Shown here in pieces: positions 8,688 through 17,730 of a stretch of 64,000 nt of DNA (its first letter is position 1; each line of letters starts with the position of its first letter). A program made the position numbers and the translations under genes. Source of the stretch: Flavobacterium panici (GTDB lineage: Bacteria; Bacteroidota; Bacteroidia; Flavobacteriales; Flavobacteriaceae); assembly GCF_903819335.1 (NCBI RefSeq), contig NZ_CAIJDE010000043.1, forward strand, positions 1 through 64,000, in the 5' to 3' direction. Below the pieces are notes generated by a model. That model saw nothing but the letters and a program-made list of their open reading frames with translations. It did not search any database and had not been told where the DNA came from.

Positions 8688-9158
8688 ATGAGCGAAGTAC
8701 ATTTAGTATGTCAGGGAGCAACATGCAAGTGCCAGTTTGGTACAACTCCAGATGCTTTGAAAGTAAAAACACAAACCAAACGTTTTATAAACGATGCCAA
8801 AGGAAAATCAAAATTAACAGCAACTCACAAAGATATTGGACAAACTTTTGAAAAAAACACTTTTGGCAGTTGTGCAAAAATGAACAATAATCCTTGTAAG
8901 CCCACAATTACAAAATGGGAAAACTTTTATGATAAAGTTACATTAAAAGACAATAATGGCAAACCATTATTAGAAAACAGTAAAGCTACTTGTGCAGTAG
9001 CAGGGAGTCCTTGTATAGAAATTATTAATCATGGGCAGATTACAGAAGTTACCAAACAGAATATTAAAAATGCTAACCCAGAAGTGATTAAAGTAATTAA
9101 CCCAGCATTAAACTTAAACATTGATGAGATAGGATTATTACAAATACCTAATATTTAA
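8688..9158 (+). CDS. DUF4280 (PAAR-like) domain protein
   Basis: A 156-residue protein that I recognise as DUF4280 from its N-terminus (LVCQGATCKCQFGTTPD) and the central FGSCAKMNNNPCKP, followed by DNNGKPLLENSKATCAVAGSPCIEIINHGQ. The cysteine spacing and the final INHGQ are family hallmarks. DUF4280 proteins are PAAR-like spike tips linked to T6SS-like or other contractile systems of Bacteroidota. Only 5 bp separate it from the 884-residue protein, suggesting that this protein is the cognate carrier of the larger one. Confidence 0.85.
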   Translation: MSEVHLVCQGATCKCQFGTTPDALKVKTQTKRFINDAKGKSKLTATHKDIGQTFEKNTFGSCAKMNNNPCKPTITKWENFYDKVTLKDNNGKPLLENSKATCAVAGSPCIEIINHGQITEVTKQNIKNANPEVIKVINPALNLNIDEIGLLQIPNI

Positions 9159-9163
9159 ATAGT

Positions 9164-11818
9164 ATGGATGATAATAAACTGCATATTATTCCTAAAATAA
9201 CATTTAGAGAAACCTATGATAAAGCGATGGGAAGCCTTGTTTTAGAACAGGCGGAAACTTTTTCTGTAACTATAGCGGAATATGAAAAAGATGAAAAAGA
9301 AATAAAAAAATTAGAAAAAAGAAAAAATACTGCCAGAGACTTTGCTGTAAAAAAATGGCAACAGCACGCAGAAGAAGGCTGGGACAAAAAAAAATTAGAA
9401 GAGAACTATAATGCTAATATGCAGGATTGGGAAAAAGCAAATAAAGCTATTCAAGCGCTCGAAGAAAAATATAATGATGTAAATTGGTGCTGGCAGTTAG
9501 TGGGATCAAAGTTAGATTATAATAATCTTTCTCATAATAAGTCTTTTACCAAAGGAATTTATCAAATAAAAAATACGGGTAAGCAAAGTATTCAATTCCC
9601 AAAACTTTTAGAAGGCGGTGGTATGGCTTGGCTGGAAGCATTTCACGAAAAAGAAGGTGCAGTTGGCAATACTCCTTATGGAATATATGTACAGGCATAC
9701 GGAACACCTAAAATTATACGAGCCGAATGGACAGATTTTAACTATGAGCCTATAAAAGGAAGTGTTGGTTTTATGTCTAAAGTGATTTTGCATATTTATA
9801 CTCGGGCTATGTACGGACAAGAGGTAGATATACAGTTAATAGACAGAGACTTGTTTGACCCTAACGATGTCCTTAATGCTTTTGAATCAGAAACTTTTCG
9901 TGGTGAAGTAAATATATTTAAAATAAAAAAAAATGAGATAGGTAAAGAAGGAGTATCTGATTTGTTAACTAAAAGTAATGAAATCAATACTGATAATATA
10001 GTAGAAAAAGAGCAATATGTACAAAAAATTGAACTAGAGGTTCTAATAGATGCAAATTGGGAGAAATTGGCTGGCAGTAACTTACAAATATTCTGCACAA
10101 TAAAATCAAAGCAAACAGATACTTTTTTTGAAGGTTTTGAACGAAACTATTTAAATGTTGATGCAAATAGCTTAATACTAACCGCTGAAAAAGAAGTAAG
10201 TAATAAACCGGTGCTGGTTGGACAGGTAGAAACAAATGTAGGGGCTTTTCATCATTGTCAGTATACTGGAATTAATTTAGAATACGAAAAGGGTGATAAA
10301 ACCGAAAAACAAGAACTCTATAAAGAAGATCCAGGGGTAAGCGAAAATCCTAATATTGAAGTAGGATTAATTTTAGGATCTGACCCTAAAAAATTCTCGA
10401 TTAAAGTTGACGAAGAGAGTGATACCGAGGAATGTATATACAAAGACAAACCCGAAGATCATGGAAAAAATATTTTCACCTTTGATAAGTCGAAGCTTTC
10501 TAAAAATATTTCTATTACTAAACATGAACCTAAAAGTATTGAAGGAATTGCGTATTTTGATTATGATAAAATAAAATTATTTGATTATTTTTTTCTGACA
10601 GATTCTAAATTGAAGGATTTGCCTCAAATCAATATTGATGCAAATACATGCAGGCATAAGCATAAAATAAATCTATTAACTGTGCCCGATATAAAATGGG
10701 AAGCTTATATTTTGATTATGTCAAAGACCTCTGAAAGTTTTTCTCATACAGGAATGCCTAGTGATAAAGATTCTTTTGGAGATCCTATTGTTACAGAAAA
10801 TGGAAAACCTACAAGAAAAAACATATTCGAAATACATCAAAAAAAAGCAAGAGAAACTGGCGTTTCTGCAAAAAAGATGTCTAAAGATTTTACTGGAGAA
10901 TTGCATATAAAAGCTAGTACAAATAATGGTGCTAATTCATTTGACTATGGTGCTACAATTGAAGATAAACTAAATGTAATCTTATCTACACTTAGTAGTG
11001 TAAAAGAAGTTTTAGATTCTTTATCTCATAGAGATGAAGCTGTAAAAGGTAAAGCACAAGAAGCAATGCAAACGCTCAAAGATAAAAATGTGATAGGTTC
11101 TAAACTCCCTGTTTTTATAGAGTTTAGCTTTCCTACAATACGTTTGGGAGGAGGATGGTATTGGGATATGGATAAAAAAGATGGGAAAATCAAATGTATA
11201 GGAAATTTACAGTTTGGATTTGAGCCATTAATACAGGGTAAAGGAGGAATTGACTTGGTTGCTGCCGCAGATTACATACCAGTTGTGAAACCTGTATTAG
11301 TTGCTTTAAGATACGTTAAAGTTGGTGCACAATGGTTAAGTGATAATACTCCTGTGAAAATTGATAGTGAATTATACTTTAATTTATATGTAAAAGGAAA
11401 GATTGATTTAAGACAAACTATAGATTTTATTAATTCGTCTAATGATAAAACGGATGTTAAAATCTCATTATTGCTAGGGATTGAATTAGGATTTAAAATA
11501 AAGGCAAGTATTGAAAAGGTGATTTACACAAAATCTGATAAAGCTGGAGGAGAAGAAATAAGTAAAACTGGTTTTGACGGTCAGTTATCTGCAGAAGTGG
11601 AAAGTGGGTTTGTTGGTACAGCCACAGGAGGAAGAGATGAAAAGGGAATGTATCAGCAATTCAGTGCAGATTTTACAGGGATAACCTTAAAAGTAGTTGG
11701 GAAATTGACTATTCATAGAAAGAAAAAGCAACCAAAAAATTATGGTTTAAATGAAAAATTTGATCTTGTTGATTACTACAAGGATATATGTAAATCGGAT
11801 AAAATATATGTGCTTTAA
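9164..11818 (+). CDS. Large protein of unknown function, candidate PAAR-linked effector, 884 aa
   Basis: I do not recognise this protein family. It begins 5 bp after the DUF4280 stop. Residues about 35-110 form a charged coiled coil. The middle is beta-rich and strongly charged (KDPGV-, EEC-, DKPEDH-type loops). From about residue 650 there is a glycine/beta-rich C-terminus (IRLGGGWYWDMDKK, then LQFGFEPLIQGKGGIDLVAAADYIPV, then alternating strand patterns and TGGRDEKG) that could form a membrane-interacting barrel. There is no signal peptide, as expected for cargo delivered by a spike. Its 3' end overlaps the lipoprotein gene by 11 bp. Toxin/immunity pairing is inferred from order only. Confidence 0.5.
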   Translation: MDDNKLHIIPKITFRETYDKAMGSLVLEQAETFSVTIAEYEKDEKEIKKLEKRKNTARDFAVKKWQQHAEEGWDKKKLEENYNANMQDWEKANKAIQALEEKYNDVNWCWQLVGSKLDYNNLSHNKSFTKGIYQIKNTGKQSIQFPKLLEGGGMAWLEAFHEKEGAVGNTPYGIYVQAYGTPKIIRAEWTDFNYEPIKGSVGFMSKVILHIYTRAMYGQEVDIQLIDRDLFDPNDVLNAFESETFRGEVNIFKIKKNEIGKEGVSDLLTKSNEINTDNIVEKEQYVQKIELEVLIDANWEKLAGSNLQIFCTIKSKQTDTFFEGFERNYLNVDANSLILTAEKEVSNKPVLVGQVETNVGAFHHCQYTGINLEYEKGDKTEKQELYKEDPGVSENPNIEVGLILGSDPKKFSIKVDEESDTEECIYKDKPEDHGKNIFTFDKSKLSKNISITKHEPKSIEGIAYFDYDKIKLFDYFFLTDSKLKDLPQINIDANTCRHKHKINLLTVPDIKWEAYILIMSKTSESFSHTGMPSDKDSFGDPIVTENGKPTRKNIFEIHQKKARETGVSAKKMSKDFTGELHIKASTNNGANSFDYGATIEDKLNVILSTLSSVKEVLDSLSHRDEAVKGKAQEAMQTLKDKNVIGSKLPVFIEFSFPTIRLGGGWYWDMDKKDGKIKCIGNLQFGFEPLIQGKGGIDLVAAADYIPVVKPVLVALRYVKVGAQWLSDNTPVKIDSELYFNLYVKGKIDLRQTIDFINSSNDKTDVKISLLLGIELGFKIKASIEKVIYTKSDKAGGEEISKTGFDGQLSAEVESGFVGTATGGRDEKGMYQQFSADFTGITLKVVGKLTIHRKKKQPKNYGLNEKFDLVDYYKDICKSDKIYVL

Positions 11819-12767
11819 AAAAACAATTATTTGCATCATAAGTCTATATTGTTTTAATAGCTGTGCCCAGAATCCAAAAGATATTTTAAAAAAACAAAAA
11901 AAAATGGAAAAAGAGATCATCACTTATCAAGATAAAATGTATGATAAGATAGAAAAATTTGACACAAAACCTTTGTATGTATTGCAAGTAAATAAAAACA
12001 ATTGTAGGGTATTGGTTTCTTGTAATGAGATACCACATTGGATTACTTTTTTTGACAATGATGGCGCAAGTACTCCTTTATTTTTAAATGATTACATCCT
12101 GAAATCGGGTAATCAAATTGTGAAAATACAGATCTATCCTAAAGAGGGACAAGAATTTATTGCAGATAATGCTGATTTAGATATTAAATTAAAATACGCA
12201 AAAGACAAAAATGATGGTGTAGATACGTATACAAATTTATCACACGTAGAGTTGCCAGAAAACATTGGGAGTAAAAAACTACCTTATTTTGAGCTTAAGA
12301 TACCATTTGAGGCTATTGTTCCTTGGGATTTTAGTAAAGATTTAGACACGGCTCAAGATTTATCTAAAGTTCCAGATATAGAAGAAAAAGTAGTAAAAAA
12401 GTACAATCAATTGAGAGAATTATTAGTAAATGGCGATGGCTTATCTTTTCTTAAAGAAATCGAGCGTAGTGATTTAAAAACAATGTCCTATTTATATTTT
12501 ACAAAAAAAGAAATATTAATTGAAGATAAAATAGAAAACAGTGATATAAAACCTATTAGAAAAGATGTTAAAAACAGAAAAGTATATCCGATTGAAGATT
12601 ATGAAATGACTTTTAGTGCTGATAACAAATTAGTAATATTAAGACGAAAAAAAGATCGAGAAGAGATACTAAATGTAGAGTTTGAAACTGAAACAGGTGT
12701 TGATGGATCAATTAGATGTACAATTCTCTATATGCCGTATAATAGTAATGAATTAAAAGTTTGGTAG
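11808..12767 (+). CDS. Lipoprotein, candidate immunity protein, 319 aa
   Basis: Start chosen at the ATG at 11808, which overlaps the end of the 884-residue gene by 11 bp and gives a clean signal (MCFKKTIICIISLYCFNSC) with lipobox Cys19. A start at 11751 would place charged residues before the signal. After the lipid-attachment site comes a Lys-rich linker and a mostly beta protein (residues about 60-319) of no family that I know. Periplasm-facing lipoproteins encoded directly after a secreted effector are often immunity proteins, so that role is proposed. The overlap suggests translational coupling. Confidence 0.55.
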   Translation: MCFKKTIICIISLYCFNSCAQNPKDILKKQKKMEKEIITYQDKMYDKIEKFDTKPLYVLQVNKNNCRVLVSCNEIPHWITFFDNDGASTPLFLNDYILKSGNQIVKIQIYPKEGQEFIADNADLDIKLKYAKDKNDGVDTYTNLSHVELPENIGSKKLPYFELKIPFEAIVPWDFSKDLDTAQDLSKVPDIEEKVVKKYNQLRELLVNGDGLSFLKEIERSDLKTMSYLYFTKKEILIEDKIENSDIKPIRKDVKNRKVYPIEDYEMTFSADNKLVILRRKKDREEILNVEFETETGVDGSIRCTILYMPYNSNELKVW

Positions 12768-12925
12768 TGAAAAAAGCACCTTCTTTACCCCATAATAATT
12801 TAAAAATAAAAAGTCTTAGAGGCTGTCATTTAATATTTTGGGTTTTTATAGCGGCTTTACTAGGAATGCTTCTGGTAATTTTTATTAAGATTAAATGTTT
12901 TTCAGGAGAAATATCTACATGGTAA
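12767..12925 (+). CDS. Small membrane protein, GTG start, 52 aa
   Basis: It starts with GTG at 12767, sharing one base with the preceding TAG stop, and ends at TAA 12923-12925. One hydrophobic helix (about residues 21-41, HLIFWVFIAALLGMLLVIFIK) follows a basic N-terminus. The next gene's ATG at 12919 lies inside its last codons, so three genes in a row are translationally coupled. Function is unknown. The coupling is the main evidence that it is real. Confidence 0.5.
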   Translation: MKKAPSLPHNNLKIKSLRGCHLIFWVFIAALLGMLLVIFIKIKCFSGEISTW

Positions 12926-13509
12926 TAAAAAGAATAATTTATGTAGTTCCAGTATTATCAATAGTAAATAGTCTTTATTTATTTGTTGTTTATTTGGAGG
13001 CATTTATGCTTAATAAATTAGATAAGAAATTAATTTCAAATTTTACATTAATACTTTTTTCGACACTCTTAGTTATGTCGGCTGTTACAGTAATTGTTAA
13101 CATAGCAAAAAAGGAAAAAAATAGAAACTTAAATTTTGTAGACTTCTTATTGCAGAAAATATTGCTTCCTATTTTTTGTCTTTTTTTTATGTTATTTATT
13201 TATGACAGCTTGAAATTTGATTATTTTGAGTTGCTAAAATATGGGATAGCAATTCTGATAGAAATTTTTAGCATTGCATTTGCAATCGGAAAAAACAGAG
13301 AAAATGCACTGTTAAAACTTATTGGAGTTGTATTTGTTTGGGTAATTATAGCAACTATTTGTTTTTCTCTAACAGGATTTTTTGATCAATATTTAGGATA
13401 TAAGGAATTGGGAAATTCAAATTCAAGATTGGTATTTACGGCTATTTTCTATCATTTATTTAATGCTTGTTTTTTATTTTATTCGTTATTACCAAAAAGT
13501 TTTTTTTAA
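12919..13509 (+). CDS. Polytopic inner-membrane protein, 196 aa
   Basis: Start taken at the ATG at 12919 (MVIKRIIYVV), overlapping the stop of the 52-residue gene by 7 bp. An in-frame ATG at 12895 is possible. The protein has about five to six hydrophobic helices and short loops. I recognise no family. As the last gene of the island it could be a second immunity-type protein or an unrelated small membrane protein. No terminator is visible after it, and a REP-like element follows ~90 bp later. Confidence 0.5.
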   Translation: MVIKRIIYVVPVLSIVNSLYLFVVYLEAFMLNKLDKKLISNFTLILFSTLLVMSAVTVIVNIAKKEKNRNLNFVDFLLQKILLPIFCLFFMLFIYDSLKFDYFELLKYGIAILIEIFSIAFAIGKNRENALLKLIGVVFVWVIIATICFSLTGFFDQYLGYKELGNSNSRLVFTAIFYHLFNACFLFYSLLPKSFF

Positions 13510-13596
13510 AGAAACATTTTAATAAAGATAGATAAGAAGTTTTTTGTTTATGGTAAAATGGGTCTTAAATGCACGTTAATACAATTTCAACTAATG

Positions 13597-13744
13597 AATC
13601 CCGATCGCGCGGATTTGTAATCCGTGCCCGCAAAGTATATCTTAAAAGATTAAAAAAATAGAAAATCCAGTTTTATTAATATTAGGAACGGGCACGGAAA
13701 GAATTTCCGCGCTATCGTTGTATATATCCGAGCGATCGGGACTT
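13597..13744. repeat. REP-like palindromic element (317-bp gene-free gap)
   Basis: The left arm (13597-13630) contains GATCGCGCGGA...TCCGTGCCCG. The right arm (13686-13744) carries the inverse, CGGGCACGGA...TCCGCGCTATC, plus a terminal GCGATCGGGA. The two CCGTGCCCG/CGGGCACGG blocks are perfectly complementary. It is much richer in GC than its surroundings. Such elements are commonly mobilised by REP-associated tyrosine (Y1) transposases, but no such transposase gene lies in this window. Confidence 0.7.
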
Positions 13745-13826
13745 CAAGGTTTAAACAATTAGGGAATTAGAAGAAATTATACTTAATAAAAATGATGGAG
13801 ATAAATCAAGTGCAACCAATTTGTCC

Positions 13827-14525
13827 CTAACAAATCAACAACAACCTATATTCACCATCATTTTCTATTGGCGCTCTATGAATACAAGGCAGCACTTGTT
13901 GTTTTGGATGATCAACAGCCAGACGCCAAAGATGTCCTAAACCTAAATTAACAGGTTCTGCATCTTCATGTACCTGATAATGCAAATCAAAATAATTTTC
14001 TGTTAAAAAGTCTTCGAATTCTTCTGCTGGTCCATCGTGCAGCTCTTTTAGCTTTTCTCGTATTTCTGGAATCAGGATTTTTTGTTCTGCCTGCGAATTA
14101 GCAACAATATCACTTACCGCTCCGTGATAAGTGCATAAAAAAGTATCGGTTGCTATGGGCGAACGATCAACATGAAACGAATACACATCGGTCGAAATGA
14201 AATCAAATTCATCATCACGTTCATAACACTTCAGTAAATTAAGAGAAGGCGAAGCGCCAAAATCAGTTAATAATTGCAAATCATTTAAAATTATTTCCCT
14301 TGCTGTATTTCCCTTTTCTGAAAGTTGGAGAGCGATTAAATCTTCGGGAGAAACTTCTGTTATATTTTCTTTTAAAGATAATTTGGTTACAATTTCGTTA
14401 AAATCTCCATCTAAATTTCTGTGCCAGCATAACGCATTCATTTCTCCCTTGAAATTGGTATGTACAAGATCTGAGAATGTAGATACAACTCCAATTTGGC
14501 TGTTTTCAGAAAATATATTATTCAT
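13827..14525 (-). CDS. Conserved hypothetical protein, DUF1826-like, 232 aa
   Basis: A soluble protein without a signal peptide. Two stretches resemble DUF1826 proteins: FHVDRSPIATDTFLCTYHG in the middle (His-x-Asp followed by a TY-G motif) and HRAPIENDGEYRLLL at the C-terminus. The function of that family is not known to me. The His/Asp and C-terminal His-Arg pattern hints at a metal site, which is speculation. A GNAT gene lies 103 bp away on the same strand, and they may be separate units. Confidence 0.5.
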   Translation of the reverse strand: MNNIFSENSQIGVVSTFSDLVHTNFKGEMNALCWHRNLDGDFNEIVTKLSLKENITEVSPEDLIALQLSEKGNTAREIILNDLQLLTDFGASPSLNLLKCYERDDEFDFISTDVYSFHVDRSPIATDTFLCTYHGAVSDIVANSQAEQKILIPEIREKLKELHDGPAEEFEDFLTENYFDLHYQVHEDAEPVNLGLGHLWRLAVDHPKQQVLPCIHRAPIENDGEYRLLLIC

Positions 14526-14628
14526 AATATGATATTAAGAGATTAAGTTACTTCTCTAATAAAAAATAGAAATGATACAGCCATAGTTTCTGCTGAATCA
14601 CAAATTAAAAAAACTTTAAAGTCAAAAA

Positions 14629-15156
14629 TTATTTGACCTCTTTCTCCATTACAACCATACCTTTTAATTCGTCTTTTATAAAAGGATACGTCAAATCCAT
14701 TTCGGCTGTCACTTTAAAATTTTGCTTTTCATAAAACTTTAAGGCATCTGAACATTTCATTGCTTTGAGCCAAATCGTTTTTTTATTTTCATGAGCCGCA
14801 AGTTGTAAGACCATTTTAAGAGTAGCTTTTCCTAAACCTTTCCCGGCAGCTTCTTTTAGAAAATACAACCTCTCGATTTCTAAAGCATTAGTATCTTTTT
14901 TTCCTTCTGCAGATTTATTATTATTAATTTTTAATACGCCTATAGCTAATTCCTGATCGTAAATGAGATAGAACTGAGTTTGGGGCACATTCATTTCTGA
15001 AATTATTTTTTCTTTTGTAAAGCTGGTGTTCATATAGTTTTCACCATTATCAGTCCATAAATAGAGATAATGTTCTTTATAGGACTGCTTATATACTTCC
15101 AAAATCTGCGGAATATCATCTTCTGAACAAATTTTGTACTCAGGTTCTTTTATCAT
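14629..15156 (-). CDS. GNAT family N-acetyltransferase
   Basis: A 175-residue protein with the GNAT fold order: an N-terminal EDIPQILEVYKQSYKEHY helix, the strand ELAIGVLKIN, the strand IERLYFLKEAAGKGLGKATLKM (motif A with the acetyl-CoA P-loop G-x-G-x-G/A as AGKGLGKA), IWLKAMKCSDALKFYEKQNF (motif B), and a final TYPFIKDELKGMVVMEK. It transfers an acetyl group from acetyl-CoA to an amine substrate that cannot be predicted here. It stands alone, 74 bp from the TonB-dependent receptor gene. Confidence 0.85.
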   Translation of the reverse strand: MIKEPEYKICSEDDIPQILEVYKQSYKEHYLYLWTDNGENYMNTSFTKEKIISEMNVPQTQFYLIYDQELAIGVLKINNNKSAEGKKDTNALEIERLYFLKEAAGKGLGKATLKMVLQLAAHENKKTIWLKAMKCSDALKFYEKQNFKVTAEMDLTYPFIKDELKGMVVMEKEVK

Positions 15157-15229
15157 GTGCTAATAGTTTCAATCTTGATTTTCAATAGAAACGCAAATGT
15201 AAGCATATAATAAATAAATTACAGCCGTA
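15157..15229. other. Short gap between GNAT and receptor genes
   Basis: Contains only AT-rich DNA and the GNAT upstream region. No terminator or small gene was found. Confidence 0.3.
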
Positions 15230-17605
15230 TTAATTACGATTAGCACTACTCGCCTGCCTGATTGCTTTTGGGTCTGTTAAATTAAAACGATACACAAAAC
15301 TAAGTCTGTAGCGGGCTGCATTTGGAATACTGTTTTCGGTAATATAATAATCTGTACCCGTTGTTGTGCTTTTATTTTGGCGTAAGTCAAAAGCATTTGA
15401 AACATCAAATACAATGGTAGCTTTATCTTTTAAAAAAATTTTGCTTAAACCAAAATCAAGCGATTGCAATGCATCGTTTTTTGTCTGCGCATTTTGCTGC
15501 GCGCCGCGAAAGTTATAACGTCCCTGAAAACTGAATTTTGATGGCAGTTTAATCTGACTGCTTAAACGTCCGGTAAAAGTTTGTCCGTTATAATCAAGAT
15601 TTTCTTCCTGATAACTTCCTTTTTGCGTAAAATGATAAAAATTCATTTCTAAATTGACCTGAAGCCATTTTAACGGATTATATAAGGTCGAAAGTTCTAT
15701 ACCACTTCGTATTTCATGCTGAATATTAATAGGCGTTGTAAAAAATATATCATTTTCACGATACGTAAAATCCTGAATATAACCACTCTCCCATTGATAA
15801 TAAACGGAAGGATTGAGCGTAAGCTTTTTCCATGCTTTAAGAAAACCCAGTTCAAACACATCAGAATAAGAAGGATTTAAATCAGGATTACCAACATATT
15901 GCGCATTCAAATCGGTCAGCTCGTTAAAAGGGTACAAAGCATATAAAGGCGGACGGTTAATTCGTTTGCTGTAATTTAACTGCAAAGTAGATCCTTCAAA
16001 CTTGTAACTTAAATTAACGGTTGGAAATAATCTATTGTATTTTTTATCATCGTTATAAGTGTTTTTAATATCTGTAATAGCAATTTTGGTGAATTCTGTA
16101 CGAAGCCCAAACATATAATTAAATCTCCTAAATTTGTTACTGTATTGCGCGTAAGCACTTGAAATGGTTTCGGTATAATCCAGATCATTGTCAATATTTT
16201 GATAAATCGACCAAACATTCCCCTGTTCCTGCTCTGCCAAAAACTGACTGGAAACTTTACGAATCTCTGTTTTAACACCCATTTCAAATACAGAAACAGA
16301 ATCAATTGGCTGAACAAAATCAGTCTGCACAAGCAAATCTTTACTGCTTCCTATTGAGTTGGTTCTAATACCGGGATAAGCCTGCGTTTCCGGATAAATA
16401 CGCTGTGTTGAAAGATCCCACTTTTTATCGCTGTTCCACCAATCGTACTGAACATCGATAGTCCATTTTTTTGAAGGTTTTTTAAAAGTCTGGGTATAAT
16501 TAAACTCAAATTGGTTGTAATCTCTTTTTTCTAATGATTTTCCTTGTCTTGTTAAAAGACTGTCTTGTACATGGTTTGCATTGCTGTAATCATACAATAA
16601 ACGGGTTTTATCATCATCTGTCGTGGCATTTTTTAAAAAAGCTGCAGTAATAGTGCGATGTTCATCAATATAATAATCAGCACCCAGATACATCAATTTT
16701 CCGTCGTCGTGGCGATCCTCATTTTGCACATGGTTAAGGTATTTTGGAGAACCGTTATTCATAGTCGACTGATTTGTAGTATATAATCCAACGTAATCCG
16801 AAGAACGTATACCAAAATTGGAAAAAATATTGATTTTATCCGATTTAAAATTGATGCTTGGATTAAGTCGGCTGTCATTTGGCGATCCGGCAACCAATCG
16901 AACCTGACCGCTGAAACCACTTTTTTTATTTTTCTTTAATATAATATTGATAATTCCTGCCGAGCCCGAAGCGTCATATCGGGACGAAGGATTCGTTATT
17001 ACTTCAATGCGTTCAATTTGGTCGGCTGCAATTTGGTCGAGTGAATTGCTTTGCGTTAAACCAGACTGGCGTCCGTTAATTAATACCAATACGCTGCTGT
17101 TGCCACGAAGGCTTATTCCACCCGTTGGACTAACTGTTACCGAAGGAACTCCGTTTAAAACATCGTGAGCAGAGCCATTCTGCGAAAGCACATCTTTACC
17201 TACTTCAAAAACTTTTTTATCCAGTTTTAAACTCACGCTGGATTTTTGTCCTGTAACTTCAACTGCATTTAATTGCACAGCATCGGCATTTAAAAGAATA
17301 GTTCCTAATTCTGTTTTTGGTTTCCCCGAAATGATTTCGAATGTTTGAATATAATTTTGATATCCGATATAACTAAAAGAAATGGTCATTTTACCGCTTG
17401 GGAGCTCTTCAAGATTAAATATACCTTGGTCGTCTGTTACGCCAACTGCAATTGTTTTTGAGGTATTATCTTGAATGGAAACTGTCACATACGGAATCGC
17501 TTCTTTAGTTGTATTGTCCTGAACTTTGCCCGAAACAGCTGCTTTCTGCGCCAGGCTAAACATCGGAATAAATAAAATTAAAATACTGGTTATTAAGGTT
17601 TTCAT
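15230..17605 (-). CDS. TonB-dependent receptor-type outer-membrane beta-barrel protein
   Basis: A 791-residue outer-membrane protein. Signal peptide about 1-19. A carboxypeptidase-regulatory-like domain (about 22-115, GKVQDNTTKEAIPYVTVSIQ) is followed by a plug-like region (SAHDVLNGVPSVTVSPTGGI ... IERIEVITNPSSRYDASGSAGIINI) and a long barrel (outer membrane beta-barrel family 3 type). The final barrel strand ends YRLSFVYRFNLTD, followed by a short tail. Proteins of this type import or sense ligands or export peptides. The ligand is unknown. It is divergent from a LytS/LytTR two-component pair, whose gap (17606-17730) should carry both promoters, so the pair probably controls it. Confidence 0.85.
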   Translation of the reverse strand: MKTLITSILILFIPMFSLAQKAAVSGKVQDNTTKEAIPYVTVSIQDNTSKTIAVGVTDDQGIFNLEELPSGKMTISFSYIGYQNYIQTFEIISGKPKTELGTILLNADAVQLNAVEVTGQKSSVSLKLDKKVFEVGKDVLSQNGSAHDVLNGVPSVTVSPTGGISLRGNSSVLVLINGRQSGLTQSNSLDQIAADQIERIEVITNPSSRYDASGSAGIINIILKKNKKSGFSGQVRLVAGSPNDSRLNPSINFKSDKINIFSNFGIRSSDYVGLYTTNQSTMNNGSPKYLNHVQNEDRHDDGKLMYLGADYYIDEHRTITAAFLKNATTDDDKTRLLYDYSNANHVQDSLLTRQGKSLEKRDYNQFEFNYTQTFKKPSKKWTIDVQYDWWNSDKKWDLSTQRIYPETQAYPGIRTNSIGSSKDLLVQTDFVQPIDSVSVFEMGVKTEIRKVSSQFLAEQEQGNVWSIYQNIDNDLDYTETISSAYAQYSNKFRRFNYMFGLRTEFTKIAITDIKNTYNDDKKYNRLFPTVNLSYKFEGSTLQLNYSKRINRPPLYALYPFNELTDLNAQYVGNPDLNPSYSDVFELGFLKAWKKLTLNPSVYYQWESGYIQDFTYRENDIFFTTPINIQHEIRSGIELSTLYNPLKWLQVNLEMNFYHFTQKGSYQEENLDYNGQTFTGRLSSQIKLPSKFSFQGRYNFRGAQQNAQTKNDALQSLDFGLSKIFLKDKATIVFDVSNAFDLRQNKSTTTGTDYYITENSIPNAARYRLSFVYRFNLTDPKAIRQASSANRN

Positions 17606-17730
17606 ATTTATTGGTTTTGATGATACAAGATTACTTTATAAAATAAAATCTTACCTTTTAAAACATGCAAACGGCTCTAAGAGCTTTTGAAATGCATTTC
17701 TGTATTCGATATTTATTTTATCTTTATCTC

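Noticed and set aside
13597..13744. rRNA/tRNA-like or CRISPR structure
   Set aside because: The GC-rich region is a two-arm palindrome without repeated spacers or a cloverleaf; a REP-like element explains it.
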